Shown piece after piece: positions 15,173 through 30,100 of a stretch of DNA of 64,000 nucleotides. Made by a program: the position numbers and the translations under genes. The number at the start of each line of letters is the position of its first letter. The stretch's first letter is position 1. Source of the stretch: Monocercomonoides exilis (lineage: Eukaryota; Preaxostyla; Oxymonadida; Polymastigidae); the NCBI GenBank assembly GCA_001643675.2, contig LSRY02000004.1, positions 1,783,501 to 1,847,500 on the forward strand. The letters are read 5' to 3'. The notes under the pieces were generated by a model. That model had not been told where the DNA came from. It saw only the letters and a program-made list of their open reading frames with translations, and made no database searches.

Positions 15173-18100
15173 TTAAGATTGCAGAGTTCTATTCATTTTC
15201 AATACTTGCCTCTGCAAAGTCAAAGCTTCCATAAATATATTTTCAAACAATTCTCCTTCAACAGGTGACTTTTGTATTCTGGTTCTTTTACCACTTGATT
15301 TTTGTTTATTAATACTCATTTTATTACCCTCTCTATCTTCATCCCCACTCTTCTCTTTCATTTCATCTTCCTCTTCATGTTCGCCACTATATTTGCTTTT
15401 CTCATCATCCTCGTCTTCATCATAACCTGTTGAGCTTCGGTGTGTTCCTTCTCCATCAAGCACTGTAGCCCTATGTATTGGATAAAATGTATTGTCGCCT
15501 TTCAGATATTTTCCGATCAGCCACAATTCATCTCCTCCAACAAGATTTATCCTTTCTCTAACAGTATCCACTTCGCTCTTTAGCCCTTGCCTTATGCACT
15601 CATTCATCTTTTCCTTAGTTGCAATAATTGATTTTTTAAGTTCTGCCACATATGGATATTTCTCTTTTATTCCACTTTCATCATCATCCTCGTTACCGTC
15701 ACCACTTGATCCTATTAAAGAAGATACATCAAAACCTTTTTCTCTTTGTTGTTCTATGTATTCGTTCAACTGAAACTGGTACTGCTGTATTTCATTCATA
15801 AATTTCTCTTTCTGTGCTTTAAGCAGCTTTGCCTTTGTCTTTCTTTTTCTCTTCTCTTCTCTTCTCTTTCCAAATATTGTCTCGTTAACATAAATATATG
15901 CTGCAAAATAGCGCCACGGATTGTGATCTTCATCTCTGTGTTTGGAAAATTCATATCCACGTGACATAAACGGATTGGATGGCATTCCACATGCAAAGCA
16001 CTTTTCTGTTCTTTCTTGTACAGCTTTATCTCGCTCATCCGAAAGCTCATCAAAAGTATCCACAATAATACCGGAAATGATCCCAAGAAGAATTACTGAT
16101 AATATCATAAAGTACAACATCATGTACACAAAGTCTGCAAACTGTGATCCCGCATGATCATTTGTCCCATCCCAGCCTGCAAAGAGAAATCGTTCTTGCA
16201 TCCATTTTCCACCTGTCATCATCCCCGCAACCATCACAAGGAAGCAGCGAAACACATCGTCACAGACGATTCCTGCATCTGGATCATCGCTGTATTGAAG
16301 CAATGAAGAACGAAAGAAGCGCAGCCCAATAATTCCGAAGAGATAACAAACGACGACCAACAGTAGACCAGTAAATATCAGTTCGGCTGCATTGTGAGAG
16401 ATTGAATGGAAAATCATGTGGACTATTCGCGATTGGTCCAGGATATCTAAAAGAGGAACGAGGAAAAATGCAGGAGAAACTGCAAGTCCCAACACGGGTG
16501 AAACAATATATGCAACCAATGTCCAAATTTCTCTGTTTGTAAGGATGGATATTGCGTAGCATTTTGCATGAAAGGCAAACGAAATATTGATTGGAGATTT
16601 AGCTGATTCCTTCAAGATCAAATTGAATACATCGTCCGAGTTCAAAGACAAAGAATTTTCTTCGTCTTTACTACGTGTGCCTTCCTCATCATTGCTGCCT
16701 TCAGATATATTCTTTTGTGCATTTTTTTCTGTTTTTGTTGCAGAAGTAGATGCTGATATAAAAAAGTTGGTTTGATTTTTTGGATCGTTATTTTTTGATG
16801 ATGCTTTTTGCTTTTCTTTCTTTTCTTTCTTTCGCATCTGTTTAATGTTTGCAATCTCTTCTTTACGCTTTTTGCGCTCTTCCAAGAACTCCTCCAAAGT
16901 CTTTCCCGTCTCTTCCCAAATCTTTGCCGCTTGCTCTCTTCTCTTTTCCCAATAGTATCGCTCAGCTCTAATGTGGAATTTTAGCATAAACTTGGACACA
17001 AGTATAAACGACGAAGTGACAATAAGCACAGTTGCCAATATGGCAGTGATAATGAAGAATGTTCTGTTGGATATACTGTCACCGTCCAAAGCGTCTGATG
17101 GAATGAAAATCACCATCACGTTCAGGACAATCGCAACAATGTTAAACAGGATCCGCATAAACGATATGAACTTTGAGCGAGTAAGAAAGTAGCTAAACAT
17201 TCTTGAAGCCATTTTTGCTTTTGGAATTTTCTGAATCGCAATTTTTTCCGAAGAACTTGAAGGGTCCAACATTCTGGCAAGTGATGAATTCACTTGCCCA
17301 GCATTATTGCTTTCAGCATTATTTGTAATTTCATCTGGTTCTTTGGTCATTGATGAGTTCTGTTTCAATGTATTTTGAGAGGAAGATGAAGATACAACAT
17401 ATTTTTGCTGATTGCTATTGTTCTTTTTTAACATTTCATTCTCGTCTTTCTCTTTTTCAATTCTCTTTGGCCAGTGCCTCTTCTTCCAATCTTTCATTCT
17501 GGACTTTATTTGTGCAACTTCGTACAGATCTGAGCATCGAGTTGAGAACTCAGCCAGCTTTCCTGGCAGATTCGAGTGATCCAGATCTCCCATCACAGCT
17601 TCCTTGTCATCGTCGCTAAGCTCGTTGCACAAAGAAGGAATTGGGAAGAAGTACTTCTGCAAGTTTCCATCGCGAACTATTTCCACCCATGTAATGCATT
17701 TTGAAAACATTGGTTCAAATACTATATGTAGAGAAAGATCAACAGCTTCCTCTTGCTCAAGCTGAGAGCTCAAAATCTCTAAATTATCTTCGGCTATGCT
17801 ATCTTCTTCTTTGTCCTCATCATTTGTATTATCAGAATTAATTTCATTTGACATTAGCAGAGGATCGGTTATATCCAATTCTTCAAAGTCATTTAATTCA
17901 TCATTGTCTTCTTGTGAAAGTGTTCCGATGATGTTGTTTCCACTTTGATTTCCGTTCAACCCTGTATTCATTTTATCACCTTTGCTGTTTAAGGCAACTT
18001 TTGCTTTCCTCTTTTTGGGTTTTTTTCCTGTAACAATCCATTTTTCTTCTTCTTCATCCCACAATTTCATATTTCCAACCCTCTCGAATCCAATTGGCAA

Positions 18101-21100
18101 TTTGGCCACTTTCTCCAAGACCCCCCATTCACCAACATCATCGCCATCTAATTTCATCTCAACTTTGGCTTTCTCCTCTTCATCTCTGTCGAGAATCTGA
18201 CGATATAGTATGTATGCATTCAGACCTTCTCTGAAGAATATCTCTTTCTCTTGATCTGTTTCGAATGTATCCATAATGTCACTTCGCAAAATCATTGCAT
18301 ATGCAGCCACTCTTCGGATCAATCCGTGTCTAATTCTTGTTAATCTTGACAGTTTCACCGCACGAACAGCTCCTCCACTTCCCTCAAGCACTGCTCGAAC
18401 CAAAGACACAGCAGCGCTGGTAAGCCTCCGCTCAGCCAGAGACAAAGCTTTGCTTGATTCAACAATATCTCCTGCAGACGTCAGGAGATCACTTGTGGCA
18501 GACCGCGTATATTTTCTCTCTGTTGGTGCAAGTGGGTTTCCTTCCTTTTTTGAAAGCAGTGTGAAGTAATCTGAAGCTCTTTGGAACAATCCTTTTGATT
18601 TATTGAATTTCATTCTCAACTCTCTTTCATGTTTGAGAAGTGATAGACCAATCTCATCTATTTTCAATTTTAGAGAGAAAAGAGAGTTTATAAGTTTCAA
18701 GCCAGCATCACTGGAGACGAAAAACAATTGGTTTTGCTCATTGGGTCCTTTCATTGTTGCAGCCATAGCATGAAGAGAAAGTGTAATGTGATGGAGCATT
18801 TCATCCGCACTCATCCCCAAATTGTTATTCAATGAAGAAAAAGACAACGGAAGCTTGCTTTCAATGAGCAACGATAATCCATAATCAACTGCTTTTGAAT
18901 CACTGAATTCTGAATCATCTGAAGTTGTTTGCAAAGATATCGATTCATTGGATGAAGGAGCATTCGCTTTATCTGTTGCATTATCCACAACAGCAGGATC
19001 GAATAAGCTGAAATATGCCTCAGGAAACGAGTTTGGTATAATTGCGTTAACATATTCTATAACTGCTAAAAGGATATTACCTTCACCTCTGAAAGCAACT
19101 CCATCTTCGTTCACGCATCCGCTTCCTCTGAGTACTTCTTGCGCTTTGAAGTTGTGTCCGTAGCAAAGTTGCCCCATTAATGCAAACACAGACTGAATCA
19201 AAGTGTGGGCACAATTATCCTCCTTTTGAGAGGAGAAAAGATTTGGTGGAGTTGATGAGGTTGGAAGAATAGCAGTTTTTGCGGATGGAGAATGAGATGG
19301 AGTTGGAGTTGGAGTTGGAGAAGTGCTTGGCATATTTGATGAAACTGATTGCGTCAACGGAAAAGTTGAATCAATTTTTGCAGTTGAACTCTGAGCAAAG
19401 AATTCCATATTATTCCACCAAGGTGATGCACGAACAGAGATTGTTTCGTTTTGGATGATTGCTTCAATACACTTTCCAAAAGAAATCTCATTCTTATTTG
19501 TTGTCGAAAGCGACGAAGAAAGAGAAGAAGTTTCTGGTTCAGAATTGCTATCTTTTTTGTTGCACAATATGTCAATAAGTCTGTTTCGAACTGTTTCATT
19601 TCCTCCAACCAGCAAGAACAACAAAACACGAAGTGAGCGCAAAGTATTCTCTTCAGACAAAGTGCTTGCCTCCAGTGAATCTGCAGCAGCAGATGAATAA
19701 TTGAATGAAGATGCCAGCTCATTATTTGAGAGCAATGATGAGATTGCATTGTCGCACATACCACAACGAAATGCAAACAGCTGCTTGTTTATTACATCTG
19801 TTAAAGAACCAAGGAAAACAGACATTTGAAGAGAGGATGCATCAAAGGGAGATGAATGAGAAAATGTCACCGAAGAAGAAGCGGAATAAGACGAAGATAA
19901 AAGAAAAGAAGAAGATGATGATGACGACGAGGCTGAAGATGATCCAGAATAATCTCCAGGAAAAGTTGAAGTTTCTGTTTTGCAGACTTGCAGCATTGAG
20001 TCATCCTCTTCTTCAATAAGTGACAGAAGCGAGCGAACAAGATACTCCTCCGTGCTGACAATCCAATTCTTTCCTTTCTTTTGTTTTTTTCTTTTTGCAG
20101 TCTGAATAAAAAAGAAGAAGAAGTCCAAAATAACTCCTTTCAAAGTCGCTTCCCATTCGCTTCTGTCTTTACGTTCGGCATCCAAAATCTCAGCAGCCAC
20201 AGCAATTGACTGAGAATGTGTCGGAAGCAGAGAATAGAATGATTGCTGAAGAAGTGATGTAACTCTTGCAAACGCTTGCGGATTCTTCTGAGTCATCTCC
20301 ACAAGCGAGGAGAAGAAGCAAATCGACTGGAAACTCATTTTATAAGCAAACATGGAATGAAATAGCGTACAAAATAGATTCCATCGTTGAAGAACCAAAG
20401 CATCAGAGCCAGTTGCAAGATTGCTTAACGTCAATGGAGAGAAAATATTCCCAACACTTTTTGAATTTCCATTTCCTGTTTTCAGGTCTTTTTTCGAAGC
20501 ATTCATTATTAGTGTCTGTGAACGACTTAGGGTACCAAAATGTCCTGCATTGCCTTGCTTTTGGTTAAAGCACAAAAGAGATGCAAGCTCAGTCATTTGC
20601 TTGTACAATTTATCGCAGTATTGATACAATTCTCCACTGATCGGTGCTGTTAGCGGTGATGATGAGCCAAAGAAGATTGACAAGTTGATGATATTTGGAT
20701 ATGATCCTTGGGAAAATAACATCGGGGAAAGTTTTGGTGTTGGAGTATCGTCAGATTCTACGAACGAAGAAGGTGTGCTTACTGGTGTGGAATTCTGCTG
20801 CTTGCTTGTTGAAAGAAATGGTGCAGATAGTAATCTTTTGTGGGAAGGTGAATTTGAAATCGTGTTCGAATTTTCTGAAGGTGTGGCAGCTAAAGATGGA
20901 GTATTGCTTGAATTTTGTCTGATATGAGCAGTAGATGGAGAGCCAGCAATTGAAGTTGACGATGCAGAATTTTTGCTCAAAGGCAAATTGATCATCATTG
21001 GAATTGCAGCAGAATAATAGTGCTTGGCTGCCTCTCTTCTCCAAAGCAGTGGGCTGTGAGTGTAAGCTAAAGAAGTCTGCAAACTGGAATAAATTCCCAG

Positions 21101-24100
21101 AAGTGTATTTGTGGAATCGGTGAGAAGAATACAGATATTCTTTTGAAGTGCCTCAGAAATCTGAAACGGAGTTCGTGACAAATCAAGAGTGCTTGATGAA
21201 AATGGAGAAATCACAGAAAGAGGAGAAGAAGAAGAAGAAGAAGGCAATAATGAATCTTCTGTTGAAGTTGATCCATTTTGCAAAAGAGAAGAATTTTCTT
21301 CATCTTCTTCGCTTTTCTTCTTCTCTTCACTTTCACCTTCAAACTTCTTCTTTGTGTATCTTCGGAGAAGCTCAGAGCCATGAAGCATCTGCGAGAATGA
21401 GTACTTTTCCACAATAAAAGTCACAAGTGTTGTGTTAAAGAACGTCTCAATGAAAAGAGACAGAGATGATAAAAGAGAAGAACACAGCGAATGAACAGAA
21501 AAGACCAGTTCGCGATTGCTTTCGAGAGCATCAGAAACCAATGCGCCAATGTTGAAGGAATCACCTTGAGAGGAACAGAGGGGAGGAGGAGGAACTGGTG
21601 CTTGCGGAGCATTGTCTGCCGTATGAGAGATGGAAAGTGGAGATGATTCAGCTTCTTTTATATTTGCTCTGTCCATCATCTGCACAAAGTATGCTTCTAT
21701 TCCGCTATGTTTGATATCCAAAGCTGTGAGGAAAGACATAACTGGAACAATGCTATCAAGAAAATCTTCAAGAAGCACAATTTCGTCTGCCTCCAAAGTG
21801 ATCACCGAGGCATATGGAGAAGGTGGAAGGAAAACCCTCACAGGGAAAGGAGACGACTTGGAAATGACAGGAACGAAATCGATGGGCACAAATGACTTCT
21901 TTTTGACATGTCGCAAACGAAGTGTGCCAAAAGGTGAGTTGCCTGTGGAAAGCGTAGGCAATGACACTTCTGATGACGAGGCAGATAAACTTTCACTTGA
22001 AAGAGAGTGTGAATACGAATGAAAAGGGTTAGGCGAAGAAGAGACGGACGAACCTGAATGAACTGTTTTCGCAACAACAGAGGTTGTTCTGACGCTGACA
22101 TATGGTGTCAGATATGCGTGTGTTAAGAATGAAAAATAGGCTGATAGCACTTTTGTTCTCTTGATAATCCTTTCAGTTACGCTCAAATCATCATCTTCAT
22201 CCTCTTCCTCCTCCATATCGTCATCATCTTCGTTCTTAAGTTCGTTCGTATCACTGTCAGCTCTCTCATCCTTATCAGAAGGCTCGCTTTTATTGTTTTG
22301 TTTGGAAATGCTTCTTTTTGTTTTCTTTCCAGTAATAGGAAAAGATTGTTCAACTTTCGTCTGCTTCTTCATTCCCTCTTTATTATCTTGTGCATCATCA
22401 TCACCTTTTGCTGATCCTTTTCTCTTATTCAAGCATTCCCCAACCATCTCTCCAATCTTCACTAACACTTTGTTTCTCTTTTCGTCTTTCAAAATGTCTG
22501 CCACCAAAGAAAGCGGAAAGCACATCCGACAGAATTGCTGAGCCTGTCTGCTGAATCCTCCTGCACATACAGACGATAAGAGAGAGAGAATGGCGAGATG
22601 GAAAGGAAGCGAACACAGGAAAGAAGATGCAGAATGGTAATTTCTGAAAGAGCCTGACTCTGTGCGAGCAGTTGAATACAAAAGAGAAGAGGTAGAAGAA
22701 GAGTCTTTAGAACCTACAAAGGAAGATAAACTGAAGTTGCTCTCTTTTCCATTGTTAATTCTGCTTGTGCCATCATCCAAAGAACGAGGTTTCAGTTTCT
22801 TTGATGTTATTGATTGCACTTCTGCTGCATTAATCGCAGCATTAATAATTTTGTTTCCTTCTTTTGTTTTAAGAAACGAAAGAATGATTGCCTGTGAAGA
22901 AGGCGAAACAGCAGTTCCATCAAATGCAATTGAAGAGAGGACATTTGTTATCAAAAGAATTGGATGTTCTGAAGATTCGCTTTTATGTGCATTTGTCACA
23001 GAACAATTTTGTGTGTCAATACCCTGCGTCTCTTTCTCAACTTGTATTTCAAACGCAAATTGAAGAAGATAACAGCAAAATTCAACCACAGTATTCCCCT
23101 TTGCATCAGTTGGACTCATTTTCCCGTTGTTGGAGCTGCTATTCCCATGAGAAGTTGATCCTGATTGATTGTCCAATGTTGAATCTTCAGCGTTTTTGTT
23201 TTCATTAGTCGCATCTTCTTCCTCTTTGTCTTCGTCTTCGTCTGCTTCTTCTCTTTGCTGTTTCTCTTTCCTCTTCATGCTGTTAATTGCTCTTTCAATC
23301 AACAAGGAAAGACCTTTAATCTTCTCGTCGCTGAAGATGAGGATAAGAAGCAATGGAAACAAAGCAATAAGATCAGAGCAATCAGATTGTTGTGGAGGAG
23401 AAGAAGCAGCAAGAAGCACTGTGATGCACATCTGAAGGAGCGATTGCACAGGATTCGTGTGGTCTCTTGTCCATTTCGAAGAGGATTGAGAATTTGCTGA
23501 TGCTGAGGAAGATGTTGATTGCATTGTCAATGAATAGCTTTCTCCTGCCGAATTTGAACTATTCAGTTTTTCTTTCTCCCGATATAGTATCAACTTCCTT
23601 GCAGTCGAAAATGCCTTATCAACCTGCTGTTTTGTCCTGAGTTCTGATGCGTTGTTAACATCAGCAGACTGAAAAGATAAAGAGTTCTTTGAGTTTTGGA
23701 TGATATCAAACGCATACACAAGTGGAAGTAACTCAGCTGGAATGCAAAAGCGGAGTACGGACGATATGATTGATGCTCCGTCCATCGAAAAGAACAGCCT
23801 TTGGGACAGCGGATGCACAGCATAAGAGCTGAGCTGTGCTGCTTCAAGCTCAGACAAAGAATGCTGTTTGTTGACACAGACAGACATGCTAGAGGAACGG
23901 GAGGCAGACGAGGAAAGTGTTTCAAGCGCATAAGATGACAAAGACGAGGAAGAAGCAAAAGAAAAAGAAGAAGAGGTTGCAATGGAAGCAGTAATTTGAT
24001 TTTGGAGAGCACTTCCAACTTCAAATGGGTTAAGAGTTCGCAATTTGAGGGAGTTTGTTGAGCGAATGAATGGAAATTCAAGTTCAGGATCGACTTTTGA

Positions 24101-27100
24101 TGAAGCATTTTTTGAAGCTGAAGAAGAAGAAGAAGAAGCTGATTGCTGTCCTTTTGTTGGCAAAGGCTGGTCAAATAGGAGATGGAGCAAATTAACAAGC
24201 AAACAATAAACATCGCTTATGCACACAACAAGACGGCCTGAATCAAGCAATCTCTTTTCTTTCATTTTCATCTCGATTAGAAGCTCAGCTGATTTTGAAT
24301 GTTTTTCTTTTGAATTAGCTGATTGAATCAACGAATTTGATGCAACTTTGTGCCTCAGATAATCCATTGACAACTGATATATAACATTAAGATAATTTCC
24401 CTTGCGTTGAAGAATTGCCCATTCATTCAGTACAGCACACATCGCTTCTGCTGTCCATCGCAATAAAGTGCTCATCGCATTCACGTAAGAAAATGTTGTT
24501 GGAGCCGAAGAAGACCCAACTCCAGTCTCTGATTCAACTTCTTTTGCAATTGTGTTGGATCTTTTTGGTTTCACGTTTTCGTCTGTATAAATCTCAGCAT
24601 TCTTAAGCGCATTCCACAGTCGGTAAAAGGAAGTGTTCTCACGCGAAAGGAGAAGAGCGAACTGAGTGTAGAGGAAAGGATGTGTATCCTGAGTGAAAAC
24701 AGAGTTTGTTGCTTTCAACAAACCACAGAAAAATGAAGTGGGTGTGTTTGATTCAATGAGATGGGTGAATGAAGAAGTCAGTGTTTGAGTGAATGAGGAG
24801 GAAGGTGAGGAAGCCACCAGTGTGGAAGACGGAGTCTGCGCTGGAGACAAAGCAGCTGTACCAATCTCGTTAAATGACTCAACAAAGAAGTCGAAGGAAG
24901 CATCAACGCATTCAGACTGAATGCTTTCATCAACAACACGCAGCAGCTGCAGAATGAACTGCTGTGTGTGCAGAAGCGTCTGCTTGTACAAAAAGGAAGA
25001 GCGTGTCAGATTTGACAAGGGGAGTGATGATGATGATGATGATGATGAGATTGTGTTGTGAAGATTCAATGGCAAAAGAGGTGGCAATGAAGATGAATAG
25101 AAATGTGAGAGTTGCACAGATTGTTCATCGCGTAGTGTTGGCAAGGGAAGTATTGCAGACACTGCAGAGGCTGACAGAGGAATAGCAGGAGAATTCAATG
25201 AGCTGCCTTTGTATTTCTGTATTTGAGATGGTTGCTTGTTCTCTCCTTCGTTTTCTGCTTCAATGGCAAAATAGCACCCACCTTCATCAACTTCCCACAG
25301 CCTTCTTTCATCAATGAAAGTTTTGTTGCTTTTTGAATAGCCTTTTCCTTGTGTATTTAAACCCCAATTATCTTCTTCATCGTTGTCATCGTCGTTGTCA
25401 TCATCATTTGCATTCATTGCTGGATCATTTCCATCCACATTCTTCTCTCTCTCCAGCATCTTCATCTTCTTCCTCTCCACAATCCTCTCTTTTATCTCCT
25501 CTTCTTCTGCCTCCTTCCTTCCTTCCTCCGCGCAGAACCGCTTCAGCGAGTTCAAACAGCGCCGAAGCAGCTTCTGAGGAAGAATCGAAAGGGCACATTG
25601 TCTTGTCCGGAGGAGATGAGCAATCAAAGACACAGCTACAGAAATGTATTGCAACTGCTCTACAGAAAGCGATGGCGCAATTATTTCAACTTCTTCCTCG
25701 TCGTTGCTGCTTCCATTTCCTGTCTTATTCTTTTTCTCTCTTTTCACGAGCTGCGAGACGGCTGATTTACCATCTTCAGACGGGCCGAATGTGGTGGAGT
25801 CGCAGAGAATGACAAGTGAATTGAAAAGAGTGATGGCAAATGAAGAGGGCGCTGTGTGGGCTGGCTTTGGAAGTGAGGTTGAAGGGCAATAGCTGGAAAG
25901 ATGGGCAAATTGAAAGTGGCTTGGTGAAGTGTTTGAAGAAGAAGAAGAAGAAGAAGAATTTGATATCAGCTTTTGAAATGAAAGTGGAGTGGAGAACAAA
26001 TCTGGAGATGAAGCAACAGGTGAATCAGACACAGCATTGCGGTTGTAAACCAGATGATGTCGCATAATTCTGCCTTCGCCTTCCTCTTTCTTTCTAATCA
26101 TCTCTCTCCATCTGTTTGCGCGGAAGAATTCCTGCTCTTTTGGTGCAATGGCATCCAAAACAGGCGGCGGAACAGGAAGTGCAGAAGATGACGAGCTGAA
26201 CATCGAAGAAGTTGAGCGCAAACTTCTTTGACTTTCCTTTTGTTTGCCTCCGTTTTTGTTGCTGTCTGCTTTCTGCTCTTCGCCAAATGAGCCGTCTTCG
26301 AAGTAGAGCAGCCGAGTCAGCGCGATCAGCTGTGTCTTCACAGAGACAGGGACAGCAGAATCGAATGTGCTTTCAAAGCAGACAAGACGCTCGAGAACAG
26401 AGAGAGGGAAAAGCGAACGCAGCGAAGACAAGATGAAAGGGCGTTGTGTGTGGGAGAGTGTGATGAAGAAAGAAAGGAGAGAGAGATGAAGCGTCATGAA
26501 GGGGATCATTTGGGAAGATGGGATGGGATGAGTGCCTGATGAAGAGAGTGAAGAAGAAAAAGAAGAAGAAGAAGTTAAATTTTGTTGTGAGGAAGTTGAC
26601 TGGGGAAGCTTAGATAGGTCAGCATTAAGAACAAGGATGAAGCTATTTTGCTTGTTTGAAGAATAAGAAGAGGCAGAGGAAGAGGAAGAAGATGAATTTG
26701 AAGACGAAGACGAAGGGCAAAGATGTTGGAGAAGCGAAGGAGATTCAATAAGAATGCTGAATATGATGTCTATTGGATGTGCAAGAACATCATCAGAGGA
26801 AGAAGAATGAATTGAATGTTTTGAGCTCATTGAAGATGATTTGCTGCTGTTTCTTTCATTCTTCTTTTCTCTTTCTCTTTCAGCGCATTCTCTTTTGATC
26901 CCCTCTTCGATCTTCTTCTGCTCTGCTGTTTTCTTTTCCTCTTCTTCTTCTTCTTTGAGATGATGAGCAAACAGCGAAAGAGGAGCAATCAGAGGCGAAA
27001 GTAACTTGACAGAGCCATCTTTCTTCAGTGTCATCAAGCTCAAAGACGGATGTGGATGTAAATAAACATCTCCTCTTCCGCTACTGCTGCTGCCAGCTGA

Positions 27101-30100
27101 GTCCAGCAGAGATGAAGCAGAAGAAGAAGAAGGAAGAGAAGGAACAAGAGGAGCACATTGAAGAAGATGGTGCATGCTGTCGAAGTCGTTGAAGGCGATG
27201 GGAGCAAGGCACATGTGAGGCGGGATGCGTGCAATTGATGAAGATGATAGGGAATTCAAAGCAGAAGATGCTTCGGTTGAAGCATTCATCGAATAACTGG
27301 AAGCAGAATGAGAAGAAGAGCGAGGCAAGAATTCAGTGTTAACGTGTTGTATTTGCATTTTTGAGTCAACAGAAGGAGTTGGCACGAAATAATCGATGGC
27401 TGAAAATGCGAATGGGTTGTGGCTGACCTGTTTGGTTGTGCACAGCACGCTCAGCACAGCCAGCATCTTCCTCGAATGCTCAGTGGAGAAGTGGCTTTCT
27501 CGAAAGATGTTCTGATTGTCGTCAGTTTTCGCCCTCATTGAAGTCTGCTTCGCTCTTTTGAAAAGAGAAGATGATGAAGAACTTGCTGAAATTGCCATTT
27601 TACTTGAAATTGGGGTTGTTCCAAGAACATCCTTGTCTTCTTGTGGCGAAGGCGGGACAGGCACTTTCCTCTTTGCTGCTTCTTCTGCCATCTTCGACAG
27701 TTGAATGCAGTCTTCCTTCACAGCATTTTCAGTGGCGATGACTAACTCTTTAATCAGCCCTGGAGGAAGCGAAGACTTCAGCGATGGAGGCAAAGAGGAG
27801 AAAAGTGAAATGAACAAGTCACAGACGGAGTTTTGAACAGAAGGGAGAGATTTCAAAAGAGGAAGAAGATAATTCCGGAGAGTTAAAATGAGAGCATCTT
27901 TGGTTGGATTAAGAGGGGAAGAAGGAAGAGAAGAAGAAGAAGTAGCGGTGGTAGTTGAAGGCAGAGGAAGTGATTCAATTGAGTGAATGAGGCTGGCTTT
28001 GATGTTGGAAGACAGTTCAGACACACTCCAAAGCAAGGAAGAAAAAGGAAGGACATCAAAAGCAGCAGAAGAAGAAGCAAAAACAAGACGGGTCAAAAGG
28101 CGAATAAGTTGGATGAGCGAAAGGAAGAGGAGGACAACAAGAGAAGGAGACTGAGAAATAACAGCAGGAATAGCAGAAATGGATAAATGTTGCTGAGAAG
28201 ACTGAGAAGAAGAAGAAGAAGAAGATGTTGATGATGACGATGATGATGATGATGATGATGATTGAGATGCAGAAAAAACAGATTGTTTGAGCTTTGTTGT
28301 CTGTGCCTGTTTGATCGACTTTGCCTGTGTGTCGACAATATTCTGGTAAGAATGAGACAAAGAAGAGAGCGACGCATCCAACCACCTCAGAACATAGGAA
28401 AGGCGAGCGATGGAAGAAAGGATATGCGAATGGAGCTGCTGCGACAGAAGCACTTTTTGTATGATGGCAAAGGGAATGCTCAGGAAACGGTGGGAAAAGC
28501 AGAAAGAGGAAGAGGAGGAGGAAGAAGAAGAGGAAGAAGAAGAATGAAGAGGAATTTGGTGAAATGAGGAAGAAGATGGAGAAGTGATGTCTGCGAGAGG
28601 AATTTGGAAAGAAGGAGGAGAAGAGGATGATGTGGCTGAAAAACAATGAGAAAATATTAATTCCGAATACATTTTGGGAAATGGCAAAGAGAGAACTGAA
28701 GAAGAAGAAGAAGAAGAAGATGATGATGATGATGATGATGATGCTGAAGAAGCCTGTAAGCTGTCTTCATCTTTCTTTTGGCTTTCCTTCTTCAGCCACT
28801 CATTTACGCTGATTTCGTGTTTTTCCTCTCTTTCATTGACTTTTTCAATGCAGTCAGCTATGATGCTATTCAAAGCAGTTGCAGAGATGCTCTTAAAACT
28901 CTGATTAGCAAAAGAAGACGACGAAGACGACGATGCAGTCTGTGAATAAGACACAGAAGTGTCAGTGAAGCTGAGAAGAGCATTAGATGCAGCCAAAAGA
29001 GACCTGTAGGATGGTATCTGGAGGAGAGGGCTGAGCAGATTCGGCTGAGGCTGTGTGAAAGATGGGATGTTTTCATCGAGGCAAAGCGGATCAGACAGAG
29101 AAGAAGGCAAAGTGAGGGTTTTGTCATTCATCAGCTGGAATTGCTTCTTTGTGAGTTCTTCTTCACTCATTTCTTTGTCGTGCTGCATTGAATCAAACAA
29201 GTCGTTTTGTCCTTCTGAAAAGTATAGTGGAAGACTCATATCAGATTCATCACAATCATCCGAATCATCCTCGTTTGTTGCATCTTTCCCCATTTTTCTC
29301 TTGTCTTTCTTCAAATTCTCAAGCAGCACATTATTTTCCTCATCCGTTTTGCACAAGTTGCAGAACTGTGCAATCCCCGCCACTTCATCCTGTGACTCAT
29401 ACAAAAGAGAAAGATAACTGGTTGTCAGCGAAGACGATGTGAAATAAACAGAAGCGCTTTCCAGAGCAGTTTTGATCGAGTCATGCTCCTTCGAAGCTGG
29501 AGACGAAGAGGAAAAATAATCAGAGGAATAATTCTGATTCAGAAGACACAAGTCGCCTGGCTGAATCGGAGGTGGAGGATGCAAAGAAGACAGCTGCATT
29601 GCTTTTTGTCGGCTGGGAGGTTCTTGTAAAGATGGAACACGCAAATTATTTGGTTTATTCTTTTCGTGTAAATTGTGATGCTTCGATAATCCATTTTCTT
29701 CCTCTTCCTCTTCCTCTTCCTCTTCTTCCTTTTGAGCGTCCTTCAATCCCTTTTCTGTCGCCAATTCCACATTCTGCACGAAATGGCGCAGAAACAGCGA
29801 CAAGTCAGGAGGAGACAGAGCCAAACATTTTTCTCCGCCAACTTCAACACATCGCATCAGTGAAATGATTTCCTCTTCATCATCATCTTGCTCTTCTTCT
29901 TCTTCTTCTTTGGGAAGATGAATGAACGGTCTTTTTGACAAACCTAGTAAACTTGCTTTGTTACCAATAGCGTTCTCTTTCCGCTTGCCAAACGCAGAGA
30001 GGATGGCCGAAGAGCCAGCCATCTTCAGCTTTCGGCGCATGTTCGACTCGTTCTGAACAGAAACATTCGTCTCAAAGCCGTCTTCGCTGCCGCGCCACAC

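Noticed and set aside
23590-24213. Leu-rich minus-strand frame inside the calcium-channel gene
   Set aside because: Alternate frame of the channel coding strand; no independent start context or domain.
28056-28646. Phe/Ile-rich frame within the calcium-channel gene
   Set aside because: Off-frame reading of Ser codon repeats; not a membrane protein gene.
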